Shown here one piece after another: positions 23,309-34,400 of a stretch of DNA of 64,000 nucleotides. The notes under the pieces were generated by a model. The model saw nothing but the letters and a program-made list of their open reading frames with translations. It made no database searches and had not been told where the DNA came from. Numbering within the stretch: the first letter of the stretch is position 1; each line of letters starts with the position of its first letter. A program made the position numbers and the translations under genes. This DNA comes from Cyclospora cayetanensis. Lineage: Eukaryota > Apicomplexa > Conoidasida > Eucoccidiorida > Eimeriidae. Location of the stretch: the NCBI RefSeq assembly GCF_002999335.1, contig NW_020312760.1, forward strand, positions 1 through 64,000. Direction: 5' to 3'.

Positions 23309-24910
23309 TCAAGGATGGTCTTGGATTGGCTGTGCTGCTGCAATGGCATCTCCGGGTGCAGTACGGGTGACGCGTGTTGCTGCTTCTGCATCTGTTGCTG
23401 CTGCCTCTTCCTCTGCTGCTTCTGCTGGTGCTAGCGTTGCTCCTGCTCCTGCTGCTGCTTCTGCTGCTGCTTCTGCCGCAGGGAGGGCGGCATCAGCGTC
23501 AGAAGTTGCTGCCGCTTCCCCAGCGTTTTGAGGCTGCTCCTCTGCTTCCTCCGTTGTGTCGCTCCTGCTGACGGTGTCTAGGGAGCCTCCTGCTGGAGCT
23601 GCACCACTCGCGAGTGCTGTCTCGCCCTGCTGCTGTTGAAGCTCGAAATACGCAGGAGTCTCAGGCACGCTGCCTGAGGCTTCGAGCTGCGTCTGCGGCT
23701 GTAGGGTGCTGTGCGGATAGCGAGGCGCAGCAAAAACAACGACCAGCAGCAGCGCTGCCTGCCCAGCGATGAGCAGCAGCAGCAGCACGTCCTTCCCTCT
23801 GTGCTTCGGCAGCGAAGGCTGCTGCAGTTGCTGCCGCATGAACCGCGCAGCAGCCGCGAGCGCAGCAATGGCAGCAATCCAGCGAATACAGCTTGCAAGA
23901 GCTCCCCAGGGGAGCAGCTGCGTGACAGAGAGCAGCAGCACAACAGGCACCGCTGCTGCCGCAGCATAGCCTTGCACACAGAGAAGCTGCACAACACTCA
24001 GCTGTTGCGGCTCGTCCTGCCGCTGCTGTGGCAGCGGTGTGGCTCCTGCGCTGCTCCCGCTGCCGTCGTAATAGTGCTGCAGCAGCTGCAGCAGCCAGCA
24101 GCAGGAGGGAGGAGTCACGAGACTTCCGTATGCGGCAGCTCCAGCAAACGTCAGCAGCCACAGCCCTTCTTTGGCTGCTCCCGCATCTGCTCCTGCTGCA
24201 GCAGGTGGGAGCGACAAGAGAGGAAGCGATCCGCACGCAAAAATGAGGAACGAAAGCGTTGCCGCTACCCAGAACGGTCCATACAAATCTGGCTTCTTGA
24301 TTAGATTTGCCTTTTCGCTAATGCTGCTGTTGCTGCCGCGGCTCTGTCTCAGATGCAGAGGCACCACTGCGCACAGCCGTGCAAGTACTTGCGCTGTATC
24401 GACATCGAACAGCTGCTGCGCAGCCGCTAGGGGCAAACAGCACCATAGCCACTGCTGCTGCTGCTGCTGCTGCTCTGTTGCTGCAACTCCCGTGCTTCCT
24501 TCCCACAGCGTATCGCCCTTTGCCGCAACATCCAGCCGGCTAAACGCTACCTCTGCGCGATCCTGAGCAGCTCCCTTCAACTCGCTGCTGCTGCTGCTGC
24601 TGCTGTATGATGAAGAGGCTGCCCCTGCCCCTGCAGCGGATATGCCACTTAGCGACAGTGTAAGGCTTTGCTGCTGCTGCTGCAGTTGCTGCCTGCTCAC
24701 GGCGGTGCTGCTGTAAACAGGTACGTCGTAGACACCTGCGTCCTGCTGTATTGGTGCTGCTGCTGCTGCCACACCGGCAGCAGCCACGTCAGCAGCTGCA
24801 TCTTGAGTAGGTCTCTCCCACTGCGTCTTTTTCGTCAGCTGATTGTAGTAGTAGGGAATACCATCGTCTGTCTGATAGCGTAGCCACAGACGTGGCAAGG
24901 GAGGCTCCAT
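23309..24910 (-). CDS. WW domain fused to a YIP1-family Golgi/ER membrane protein
   Basis: YIP1/YIPF proteins are five-helix membrane proteins that work with Rab GTPases in ER-Golgi traffic. From the ATG at 24910 the product has 533 residues. An in-frame ATG at 24955 is possible, but the conserved part starts right after MEPPLPRL. Residues about 8-34 form a WW domain (WLRYQTDDGIPYYYNQ, then TQWERP), which binds proline-rich peptides. After an Ala/Gln/Ser linker comes the YIP1 signature DLYGPFWVAATLSFLIFACG (about residue 210), followed by four more hydrophobic helices ending in GQAALLLVVVFAA (about residue 380). The C-terminal tail of about 150 residues is Ala/Glu/Thr-rich and acidic. It appears to be a single exon, unlike most genes here. 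The YIP1 assignment is good; the WW fusion is read directly from one open frame. Confidence 0.85.
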   Translation of the reverse strand: MEPPLPRLWLRYQTDDGIPYYYNQLTKKTQWERPTQDAAADVAAAGVAAAAAPIQQDAGVYDVPVYSSTAVSRQQLQQQQQSLTLSLSGISAAGAGAASSSYSSSSSSSELKGAAQDRAEVAFSRLDVAAKGDTLWEGSTGVAATEQQQQQQQWLWCCLPLAAAQQLFDVDTAQVLARLCAVVPLHLRQSRGSNSSISEKANLIKKPDLYGPFWVAATLSFLIFACGSLPLLSLPPAAAGADAGAAKEGLWLLTFAGAAAYGSLVTPPSCCWLLQLLQHYYDGSGSSAGATPLPQQRQDEPQQLSVVQLLCVQGYAAAAAVPVVLLLSVTQLLPWGALASCIRWIAAIAALAAAARFMRQQLQQPSLPKHRGKDVLLLLLIAGQAALLLVVVFAAPRYPHSTLQPQTQLEASGSVPETPAYFELQQQQGETALASGAAPAGGSLDTVSRSDTTEEAEEQPQNAGEAAATSDADAALPAAEAAAEAAAGAGATLAPAEAAEEEAAATDAEAATRVTRTAPGDAIAAAQPIQDHP

Positions 24911-26095
24911 GGCGCTGGGTGGCGTCTTCCTGCTACATACAACTTGCTGCTTCACCCGCCGTTATCTCGAGCAGGCGTGTCAGACACGCCTAATTTACGC
25001 TGCCAGCGGCCCTGCATACAGGCAGAGTCGACAAATGCAGCTCCACATATGCCGCTGAGGGTGCTGGCGTCTGCAGTTGAACGACGCTGTCTGCTGTATT
25101 CAGCTGCAGACGTCGCTGAGCTGAACGCGCTGCCACTGTCTGTACACTCGCAGGCAACGACAGAAGGGGTTGCGCGCTACACTCACAGCAGAAAATACTC
25201 CGAAGAAAAGGGCAGTCGCAAAGTCGGTGATGCTGCTGCTTAGGCGTGGCAAGATCAGCAGCAACCACGAAAACGTGATCGCGTGGGCGCCTTCCGGATG
25301 CAGCAGCACCAGCAGCAGCACACCGCAGGGTCGAAGCAGTTAGGAGGAAGAGTCGAATATATTTTCCCTAATATCTATCGCATGCGAATATTTGCGCCTG
25401 TTGGTGCGCTGTTTCCGCATAGCTGCCGCTGCTCGTCATAATATGCCCATGCAGAAGAGCAGCCGGTTCGTCAGTGCGGCTGCTGTCTATGGAGCTGCAA
25501 CTGCAGCAGCCCCCAACGGTGGAAGCGGCTTTCTACCACAGGAACACACACAGAAACACACCCTCTGCATGCACTATTTTAATTACCAGGATGAGTCATA
25601 CAGCCTAATCAGCGCTCTCGCCTTGGTGCGGCGAAAGACGCAACACTTGTCTTTTAACAGGACGAGTAACAGCCGCACAGAGAGAGAGAGAGAAAGAGGC
25701 TTTTGTTTCTGCCGCATTGGAGCAAAGAGACCTGCCTACTGCATTTGAAAAGCTCAAAGGCACACAATACGCATTCACAAGCTCCGCTAGGATCGCTGCT
25801 GTCGCTGCCATACCCCTCATGCTGTAACAGCAGCAAGAGCAGTGTTAGCAGCAAGAGCAGTATCAGCAGCAGGACTAGCAGCAGCAACAGCAACATCAGC
25901 TCCAGCAGCATCAGCAGAAACACCAGCTCTAGCAGCAACAGCACTAACAGCAGCAACACTAGCTTCAGCAGCAGAAACAGCAGCAACACTAGCACTCGCC
26001 AAAAGTGCCAGCAGATGCAGCGATTTTAGGGGCTTGAAGGTGTATCGGCTCCTGGCCGTATTAACCGCAGCGCTGCGTATTTTCGCACGAGTAAG
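24911..26095. other. Divergent promoter region between WW-YIP1 (-) and PEX10 (+)
   Basis: The two genes are transcribed away from each other, so this 1.2 kb must hold both 5' flanks. It contains a decayed CAG/AAC/ACT triplet array at about 25826-25996 and a short GA run at 25681-25696. No clear core promoter motif can be named. The open frames here are short or made of the array. Confidence 0.55.
25826..25996. repeat. Degenerate agcagcaacagcaac triplet array in promoter region
   Basis: About 170 bp of agc, aac, act and atc triplets in register. It resembles a mutated coding CAG repeat but lies in the non-coding divergent region. A closely similar array is intronic at 59050-59335. Confidence 0.85.
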
Positions 26096-26309
26096 ATGTC
26101 TTTATCCAGCAGTCAACCCTGCCATGGGAACGGCGAAAACACGGTGCTTGGTGCTGCTGCATCGCAGCTGGAGCTCTTGCGCGCCAGCCAGAAGGACGAT
26201 TATTACTGCCGAGTATATGCGCAGCATTTGCAGCAGCTGTTGCTGCAGCTGCGGCAGCTGCTGCTGCCGCTGCCTAGCCAGCCCTCTAGGCGGCAGCAGC
26301 AGAGCCAAT

Positions 26310-26340
<31 letters not shown>

Positions 26341-28412
26341 CACCTGTGGCGTTCTTAGGCTGAAGCGGTGTCTTACCTCTGCTCGCCAAGCAGCGGCAGA
26401 TTTGTGCTTGCTGCTGCAGCAGCAGCAGCATGCAGCGCGCACGTTAGTGCAGATTTTATATTTTGCGGCTTCTTTAGGAGGCAACGGCCAGCAAACTCTT
26501 GGAGAAGAATACTGCGAACTGCGCACAGTGAGCTAAGGGTGGATCTCACGGGTGTCTATATATGCATGTCTATATTTCTGCGAGTTTCACAGATTCCTTT
26601 GATGCTGTTTGACTTCTTTATGCTGCAGTCTGTGTTACTGCTACGTGTTTGTTGCTGCAGCTATCCCCTCGTCAATGCATGGGTGTGCGAGGCTGGGTGC
26701 TTGTGCTTTGGACTGCAATTTTGCGATCCGTTCCCTTTGCAGCGACAGCAGCCCTCATCCTTCATATCTGCAGGTACATGCTCCATGTCTGCTGCTGCTG
26801 CTGTTCGACAACTTGCCGTTTATTCTTTTGCTCGCGAGGTGGCTGTTGCTGTATGCTGCTGCTTATCGCCTCATAAGGATGCCACAAAAAGATGGTTCCC
26901 ATGGTGATGGTGGTATTGTTGCTGATGCTCAGCTGCGCCTGCTTTTGTTACGCTGCTGCTGCTCAGCTGCGGCTGCTTTTGTTACGCCGCTGCTTGTTTG
27001 CAGGATATTCAAAATTCGCACACCGACGGCAGCAGCTCTCGATGATCTTCTGTCCGGTATGTGTTGCTGGAAGCAGAGAAAGCAGCTTTTGCAGCCTTTT
27101 GCTCGCCAAGGCTTACCCGATAGTGCAAGTTCACGTGAAACATTTGCAGAGGGTTGTGTGTTTGTGTGCCGCAAATGCATGTAACCACAGTTTTGCGGCG
27201 AATCCACCTGGCGCTTTTTTTTTATGATGGAAAATTTCTGCATTTTTCCCAAAGGCAAGAGAAAAAAACTTCGTTCGAGTACACCGTCAGAATGCCTCTT
27301 GCAGCAGCGTCTGCCCTTTTTCGTTGCCGATCTTTGTACTGCTGCTGACTCCGACGGATTGCGGCTTCGCGCGTTGCTCGTCCTTTTTCACATTGCGCCT
27401 TCTTATTAGCCGCCGCTGACTTTCGATCTCCCTCCTGCTGAGACTTCAAGCATTTTCATGTGCTTTCAATGCGTTCCTTCTGTGGGAGTTGTTGTGGCTG
27501 TGCTGTTGCTGCAGGCTGCTGCAGCGGCGCTTCTTCCGTTTGTACGGCGGCTTCTCCTTTCGCGCTGCTGCAGTGTATACTCGCGGCTTTGCTGCAATTT
27601 TGCTTCTGCAGTGTATTCTGAGCATTCAGTCAGTCCACGACCTCTTCAAGAGGCAAAGAAATCGGCAGCAGCAGAACGAAAGTCAGGAGAGTGCTGCTGC
27701 CTCGTCTCGCTCCGCTGCGCTCACTGCTCCTGAGGGGGAAGTGGTAGCGGCAAAGGAAGATTCAGCCGGCAAGCTTGATAGCAGCAGCAGCAGCAGCAGT
27801 ACGCTCGTGTGCCTTTTCTGCCAGAGTTTCTGCAGCGTTCCGACGGCGGGGGCATGTGGTCATATCTTTTGTTGGCATTGCATCAGCAAGTGGTGTCAGC
27901 AGCAGCAACAGCAGCAGCCACCAGCAGTTGCAACATGCCCTGTTTGCCGGTGAGTGGGGGGAGAGGCACACTGTTTGCAGACTGACTGATTGCAGACTGA
28001 TTGCAAGTCGAGGGAGCGACAGCGCAGTTGCTTGCAGACTCCAAGACACCCTAAACGCAAACGTTTTTGACGGCGTGGTTTACGCGCTCTTGAAAAATCT
28101 TTGCTTTCGCGCATACAGCTCTCTGATCTGTGCGGCTTTCTGCATCATGGAAGCCGCGCTTGCTGGAGTGTATTGCAGCGAAGTGGCTAGCTCTGACACA
28201 AGGCGCTCTCTCCCACCCCTTGTTGACTTTTGGCATGCATGTGTATTTGTGTATTTGTGTGTATGTATGTGTGTATGCGTCGTTGTTGCTGCTGCTGTGA
28301 TACGTGCAGTGCGCCATGCTCTCCACAGGCGTTGCTGCCCCTGCGCCACTTTGAGAGTTCGGAGGATCTGCTACTGCAGTACAACTTGCAGCATCAGCAG
28401 CAGCAGCAATAG
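26096..28412 (+). CDS. PEX10: Peroxin-10 (RING-type E3 ubiquitin ligase of peroxisomal protein import)
   Basis: PEX10 sits in the peroxisomal membrane with PEX2 and PEX12 and ubiquitinates the receptor PEX5. Exons: 26096-26527, 26661-26773, 27150-27285, 27525-27949, 28310-28412; phase closes and gives about 402 residues. Exon 1 ends with QTLGEEYCELRT, the conserved PEX10/PEX12 N-terminal motif. Exon 3 has RRIHLALFFYDGKFLHFSQR, a hallmark of PEX10. Exon 4 carries hydrophobic ILLLQCILSIQ and the RING: CLFC, then GACGHIFCWHC, then CPVCR. The RING tail APCSPQALLPLRHF is in exon 5, which ends in poly-Gln. Poly-Gln also lies inside the RING between the zinc pairs. Exon 3 has a weak donor (GTCAGA) and exon 2/3 borders rest on phase, so a small internal exon could be missing. 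Confidence 0.85.
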
Positions 28413-31400
28413 CGACGTGGCGGTTTGTTCGATGCACCAGCTTTCAAGAGCTCAGCTGTTTATGTACAGTCCCCAACAGCAGAGCACGCGCAAGCTGCAC
28501 TGCGTGCTGCAGCGGGAGGAACGTAGCATGAAACTCTTGCAACTTACTTTTCGTGATTTGCTCTGTCTTTCTCACATCTATACCTTTCTCCCAGCGTCGT
28601 TCTATCGCCTAGCCCCTCTTGCGCCTCATCTTTTAGCAGTTGCGGAGAAAGCGCTTGTTTGCGACTCTTTTAAAGGATGCATGCACTCAATCCCACGTGC
28701 AGGCATGCATGCATACACGCATATAGAGGCAGATCAGCATGCATGCGCACACGTAGGTGTGCAGACGGCGTCGATCGTTGGGGCAAGTGCCTGTAGCTGG
28801 CTAACGGTATCCACAGCGCGCTGCTCGTACATGGTGCTCCTGCCTCAGTAGACGGACAGGCGGCAAGATGCCCGCTTCCGAGAGACATAGAGAGAGAAAG
28901 AGAAAAAAAAACTCGAGTCGAAGTGCACAGAGAAGTGCTGCGGCACTGCAACGGCAAGATAGCTCATACGGGGGAGGGTGGAGCCACGGAGTGCAGATTC
29001 AGAAAGCCCAGCTGCGTCGCTCCTAAACAGCACCATGAGCTTTACCACCATGTACTTTTGTCATGAGAGCTTTGCTGCGACAGCTGCCGGAGCAGCTGCT
29101 CTCTCCTGCAGAAAATAGCCCAAATATTTTATAGGCATCACATACGCGTGTCTCTGGCAGGTGGCCCCTTCGCTGCATGCATCTGGCACACCTCTAGCGA
29201 GGGGAGGCTGCGACATCAGGGAACCATGTTGCTGCCGCACACGGCGTGCAAGCCTGCCTTGCCTCAATACAACCACGGGGGCACAGGAGTTGCTGCCGCA
29301 GCACACTTCTTGTGGTGGGCTTTTCCTGAACCTTCAGGAGATCGCCACGCAAGATCCTGAGACGCTTGCTCTAGAAGCGATTGCAGCACGTGCAGGGTGT
29401 TAAGGATGTAATGTGTGTGTGTGTGTCCGTGTCTGTGTGTGTGTAACTAACTCCCGAGTGCAAAGAGCTGCTCCTCCGGCGAAGGGTTGTGCTGGATCTC
29501 ACAAGTGATAGAGAGCCTTCAGCTCAGGATGTGGGTGTGTGGTCGTATCCACATCTACATGCATGCAGTGCATCTGCTGAGACGCAAGCAAAGCGCTGTA
29601 GAAGTGCGCTGTCGCGCCTTCTGTAAGGCCTCTACGAGAAGGTTTTTACCTCCATAGTCAGCACAACGGTGATATATAGGTGGTCAGTGTTTCTCCTATC
29701 AACCTTCGCCTCTCCCAGACCATGCCCTCTAGAGTTCTCGACATGAGGGGAAGGAGACACGTAGCTGGACCCTATCTGCACTCCGAGCATTCACAGCTAC
29801 TTTTGAACGTAGTATCTAGCGCAGACAAAAAACACAATGATGTAGCGACTTCTCGTCTCGAACTAATGCCCCATTTGCAGTAAATGACATACAAATGCCC
29901 ACACAGATCACAAAGTCAGTTCCTTTGTTCCTATTCAAACTCAATGCGTGTTCTACTAGAGAGTGTATGAGTACAGCTGAGCCAGCTGCATGCACTGCAG
30001 GCACGTAGCATCGAGAGCTGCAGAAATATCAGTGAGCGTGATCGTGTTGGTAGGCTTTGCAGCAAGTGCTGCTGCACACTCCTCTGGCTCTTATGCGCAA
30101 TCGCGTGCCGCTAAGTTGTATGCCTTCTATTCCAACTCGCAGGAGCGAAATCCGTTGCGCCTTGTGGTGCCTAGCAATCGCTGCAGCTGTCAGCGCCCTC
30201 AATTCAAGGCTACAGAGAAATCGCTCGTATATATAGGGACCGCAAAATCGCGTGTGGAGTGTCTCTTGCTCGCGAGGAGCTGCTGTAACAGACGCGAGCC
30301 ATTTACGGCTATGCGACTCATCCATGTACCGGCGGCACAGCGAGCTGAGCGATACTTGGGCACATTCTCTTCCCTGAATCGACTGCGTGGTTTGCTCACT
30401 TCTCTCCTTTATTGCGGAGGAACGCTAGCTCACTAATAGAAGAACCAATGCTGCATGTATTTATGTTCTAGATGCTACTAATACTGAGCTGTGGATGCTC
30501 GGAGTGCTTCGTGGAGACACCTCGGTTCACCTTTGCTTCTCGGCTTCCCCTCATGTGGAGAACTCAGCGAGGCGTGCGCAGGGGAATGTGAGAGTTCTTA
30601 GGACAGCCCATTATAAAAGACAGCTTTTTACTAAGTGTGTATTGAGTCTGCACACTATTGTCTTCCGACTGAAACCTATGAGGGAGCATTACAGGTGGAT
30701 GGGGAGACAAGTTTTAGTGCCCCCCCTGCCAGCCATCGCTGAACATGGCTTGCCAGAGGCTTCGTTACTTAATGGAAGAATCTGCACAATAGCCGCGAAT
30801 CCTTCTGGGTCCCTAAGCAACTGCAGTAGTGAGCTTGTCTGCCTTTCTGAGCGTTGACTCTTCCCACCCTGCAGCCAGAGGACCCCGAACAGCTAGCCAA
30901 CCCTTCGGGATAGTCACTAGAAAAGACTGAATTTTTCAGCAGAGACGCACAACGCATACGCCGTAGCAGCGCGTGACTGAGGCACTGGTGTAGCTGCCGA
31001 CATTTCCCACTGTAGCATGCGCCCAGCAGCAACGCATGTTGAACGATGTACTGCGCGGCAAAACAGGGAATGACCAGCACATATACACTAAGAAGAAGGT
31101 AATTACAGACAACTATTCGGTCATTTTTTGGCTCGGCAGCGGCACATGCCGAGGTGTACATACACCCCACCGCCGCCTACGGTGGCTGCATGCGGCTTCG
31201 TCTGGAGGTACTTCCTATTGCTGCTCAAATTACCAGCGGGCGCGTATCCTTAGGCACACATTTTCGTAGGCTCTCCAGCTGTAGACCACTGCTGCGCCGT
31301 CTGCTGCTGCTGCAGACGTTCTGCAGCAGCAGCAGACCTAGCTCGTTGTCTTTTCTGCAGCAGAGGCAGTGACTGTTCAACAGCAACTACAACAGCAGCA

Positions 31401-31466
31401 GCAGCAGCAGTGGTGCTGCTGCCCCTGCTGCAATACGACCAACTAGGCATCTCTTTTCCAGGGAAA
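28413..31466. other. Long intergenic region without a supported gene
   Basis: It holds the PEX10 3' flank and the 5' flank of the coiled-coil gene. Minus-strand frames at 28845-29051 and 29061-29306 lie close together and could be exons of something small, but they show no family motif and no convincing splice pairing. CAG triplets return at 31300-31420 just before the next gene. A gt run lies at 29412-29443. Confidence 0.5.
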
Positions 31467-34400
31467 ATGACGCCGATGGAGGGCCAGCCGCTGCATACAC
31501 GGCAGCAGCCGACAGAACTACAGGAACCACCAGCGCAGCAACAGCAGCAACATGAGCAGCAAGAGCAGCAGCAACGTGAGCAGCAAGAGCAGCAGCAAGA
31601 GAAGCAACATGAGCAGCATGAACAGCAGCGTGAACGACAGCAAGGACTGAACGTGAGGGTGTCGGATGCCAAGAATGCAGAACTGCAAGGCTCCAGAGAG
31701 GTAGGGGATCAGCACTCGCAACACCGCCAAGAGCAAACGCAGCAGGAAAACGGCTTTGCCGCGTTCGACCTGCAGTGCAAGAACGACAAGCTGCTGCTGC
31801 AGCAGAACGCGCTCCTGGAATCTCTAACCTCCGAGAAAATAGCGCGATTAGCAGCAGAGCGCCAGGCACTGGCGGCTGCAGCCACTGCAACAGTTGCAGA
31901 GGGCCGTACGAAGCTGCTTGAGCGGCGGCTGGAGGCAGCAGAGGCATCACAACAGCTGCTGCAGCAGCAGCTAGATGACTGCATCCAGAAGCAGCAACAG
32001 CTGCAGCAACAGCTGCAGCAAGCCGCCAGAGAGTCTAGCGCCGCGAAGGCATCAGAGGAGCAGCTGAAATCGCTGCACGAGCAGGAGCAGCAGGAGCAGC
32101 AGCAGAAGTATGATGAGCTCCATGTAAGACTTCCGCTGCCGCACCCCCAGCAAGGCGCATGCAGCAATTTCTGGTGCCTCCAGATGCGGTGTACTTGTGG
32201 GGCTTTGTTTGTGCCTTGTGCTGCTGTTTGTCAGGCCTTGCTGCAGCAGCTGCAGCGCAAGTACGCGCTTCTGCAGCAGCAGCAAGAGCTGGATGCTTCT
32301 GCTGCCGCAGAAAAGCAACGCCTGCAGCAGGAGCTTCTGGATATGAGGGAGCAGCTGCTGCAGCAGAAGGAGTCTGTCGCTGCCGCGCAGCAAATGGTCA
32401 TCGAAGAGCTGCAGCAGCAGAAGCAGAAGCTTGTAGAGGAGGTTCGCTGCTGCTGCGTAGGCTTTCCTGCACGTGTGTAAGCCTCCGCGAGACGCTTTCC
32501 AAGGTTGTCATTTCTCATGCTGTACGTGTGCTGGCGCATGAGCAGGGTGCGGCAAGAGAAGCAGAAGCTCGCTGTGCTGAGGAAAGGGCAGCAGCGGCGG
32601 AAGCCACTGCCAAGGCGAGAAGCGATCAGCAGGAGCAGCAACAGCAACTGCAGCAGCTGCAGGAGCAGCAGCGGGAGCACGTGCAGCAGCGATCGAGACT
32701 GACGGAGGAGGAGGCAGCGCTGCAGCTGCAGAAGCTCTCGGAGCCTGAGCAGCAGCAGCCGGTCGATCTTGCCATCAAATTGCTCATAGATCTTGACGCA
32801 AAATCGCATCAGGTGACTTTCGCCGTCGTGTGGCTGTGGCTAGCTGGCAGTGTTGCTGGCGCCGCTTTAGCGAGGCGTGTCTACAGATGTCGTGTGGCTG
32901 CGTTTTCTGCACACTGTTCGGCGTGGAGCAGAGCACAGCTTTGTTGCATGCAGGCGCCTGGTGTATGTGGAGCCTTTTAGTCAGGCTGTAAGATCTCAGG
33001 CTTGGGGCTTTTGAGTGCAGTGTAACCTGTTGAAGGAGCAGCTGCAGCAGCAGCAGCAGGAAGCCGACGCGTGGAAGGCAGCAGCGCAGCAGCTGCAGCA
33101 ATCTCAGCAGAGTTTGCAGCAGCAGCTGGTTCAGCGGCAGACAGACTTGGAGCGGCAGATGCAGCAGCAAGCGGAGCAGGATTGCCGCATGCAGCACTTG
33201 ATGCAGCAGGTTCGGCGAAAAAATGAAAAGATTCAGGTTCTAGACGAAGAGGTAAGCGCGAGCGACTGACTGACAGGTTCTGTTTGATTGAAGTTGCAAG
33301 GAGGGTATCTTGCAACTTCTCCGCTTCGCGTGGGGAGAGTGGGGAGGGGAGGCAGGCGATCCACAGCGACAGTCTTCGCTGTTGCTGCGCGAGCGATTGA
33401 CTGACAGGTTCTGTTTAATTGAAGTTGCAAGGAGGGTATCTTGCAACTTCTCCGCTTCGCGTGGGGAGAGGGGGGAGGGGAGGCAGGCGATCCACAGCGA
33501 CAGTCTTCGCTGTTGCTGCTGCTGTGGGTGCTCGCTCCTATTGGCTGCAGTATCGTGAGAAGGAAGAAGAAGCGAGGAGGCTGTCGCATCGCAATGACGA
33601 GCTGCTTCAGCAGGTTGCTGCAGCGGCTTGGGAGCTGCAGCGTCTACGACACGAGCAGCGGCAGCAAGGCGAAGAAGGCGCAGCAGCGCATGGCAGTCAG
33701 GAGCAGCACGCTGATGTGGCAACACTGCTGGATTACCAAAAGCTTTTAATCCTGAACAAGTCCGTCTTCTGCTGCTGCTGCTGTACTGGTTGCTGTAGTC
33801 GTTTTTTGCCGCTTGTACTGCGTCTGTTTTTTCCTTGCGGGGTGTGATACCTCCTGGAGACATGCCTCTGTACGTGGTGTCTGTTTGGCTGCAGCAAAAT
33901 GAAGCTGCAGCTGCTTCAGCTGACTGAGCACAAGGAGGCAGCGGAGCGGCAGCAGCAGCAGCAGCAGCAGGAAGAGCAGCTGCAGCTGCAGCACGAACTG
34001 CGAGAGCTGCAGAAGCAGCTGACGCAAGTGCAGCAGGATCGCAAGGAGCTTGCGGCTGCAGTAGAAAGGCTGCTGCAGCAACGTCAGCAGCTGCAGCAAC
34101 AACTCGCTGAGCTGCAATCCAGAACTGGCGAGGGAGCTGAGGCTCCCTCGCGAGACACACAACAACAGCACGCAGTGGCAGCAGAAGCAGCAGCAGCAGA
34201 AGCAGCAGCAGCAGAAGCAGCAGCAGAACAGCAGCAGCAGCAGCAGCAGGCAAAAGCCAGTGTTGCTGCTCGTCTGGAAGCCGCAGAGGACAAAATGAGG
34301 CGCTTTGTTACCCAAGTATGTGCTTTTTTGCGTTTGGTGATGCATCTTCTGGTGCTGCTGCATCTTCTGCTGCTGCTTCTGCTGCTGCTTCTTCTGCTGC

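Noticed and set aside
28845..29306. Two adjacent minus frames of 68 and 81 codons that might be exons
   Set aside because: No recognisable motif and no phase-compatible junction found; left as intergenic.
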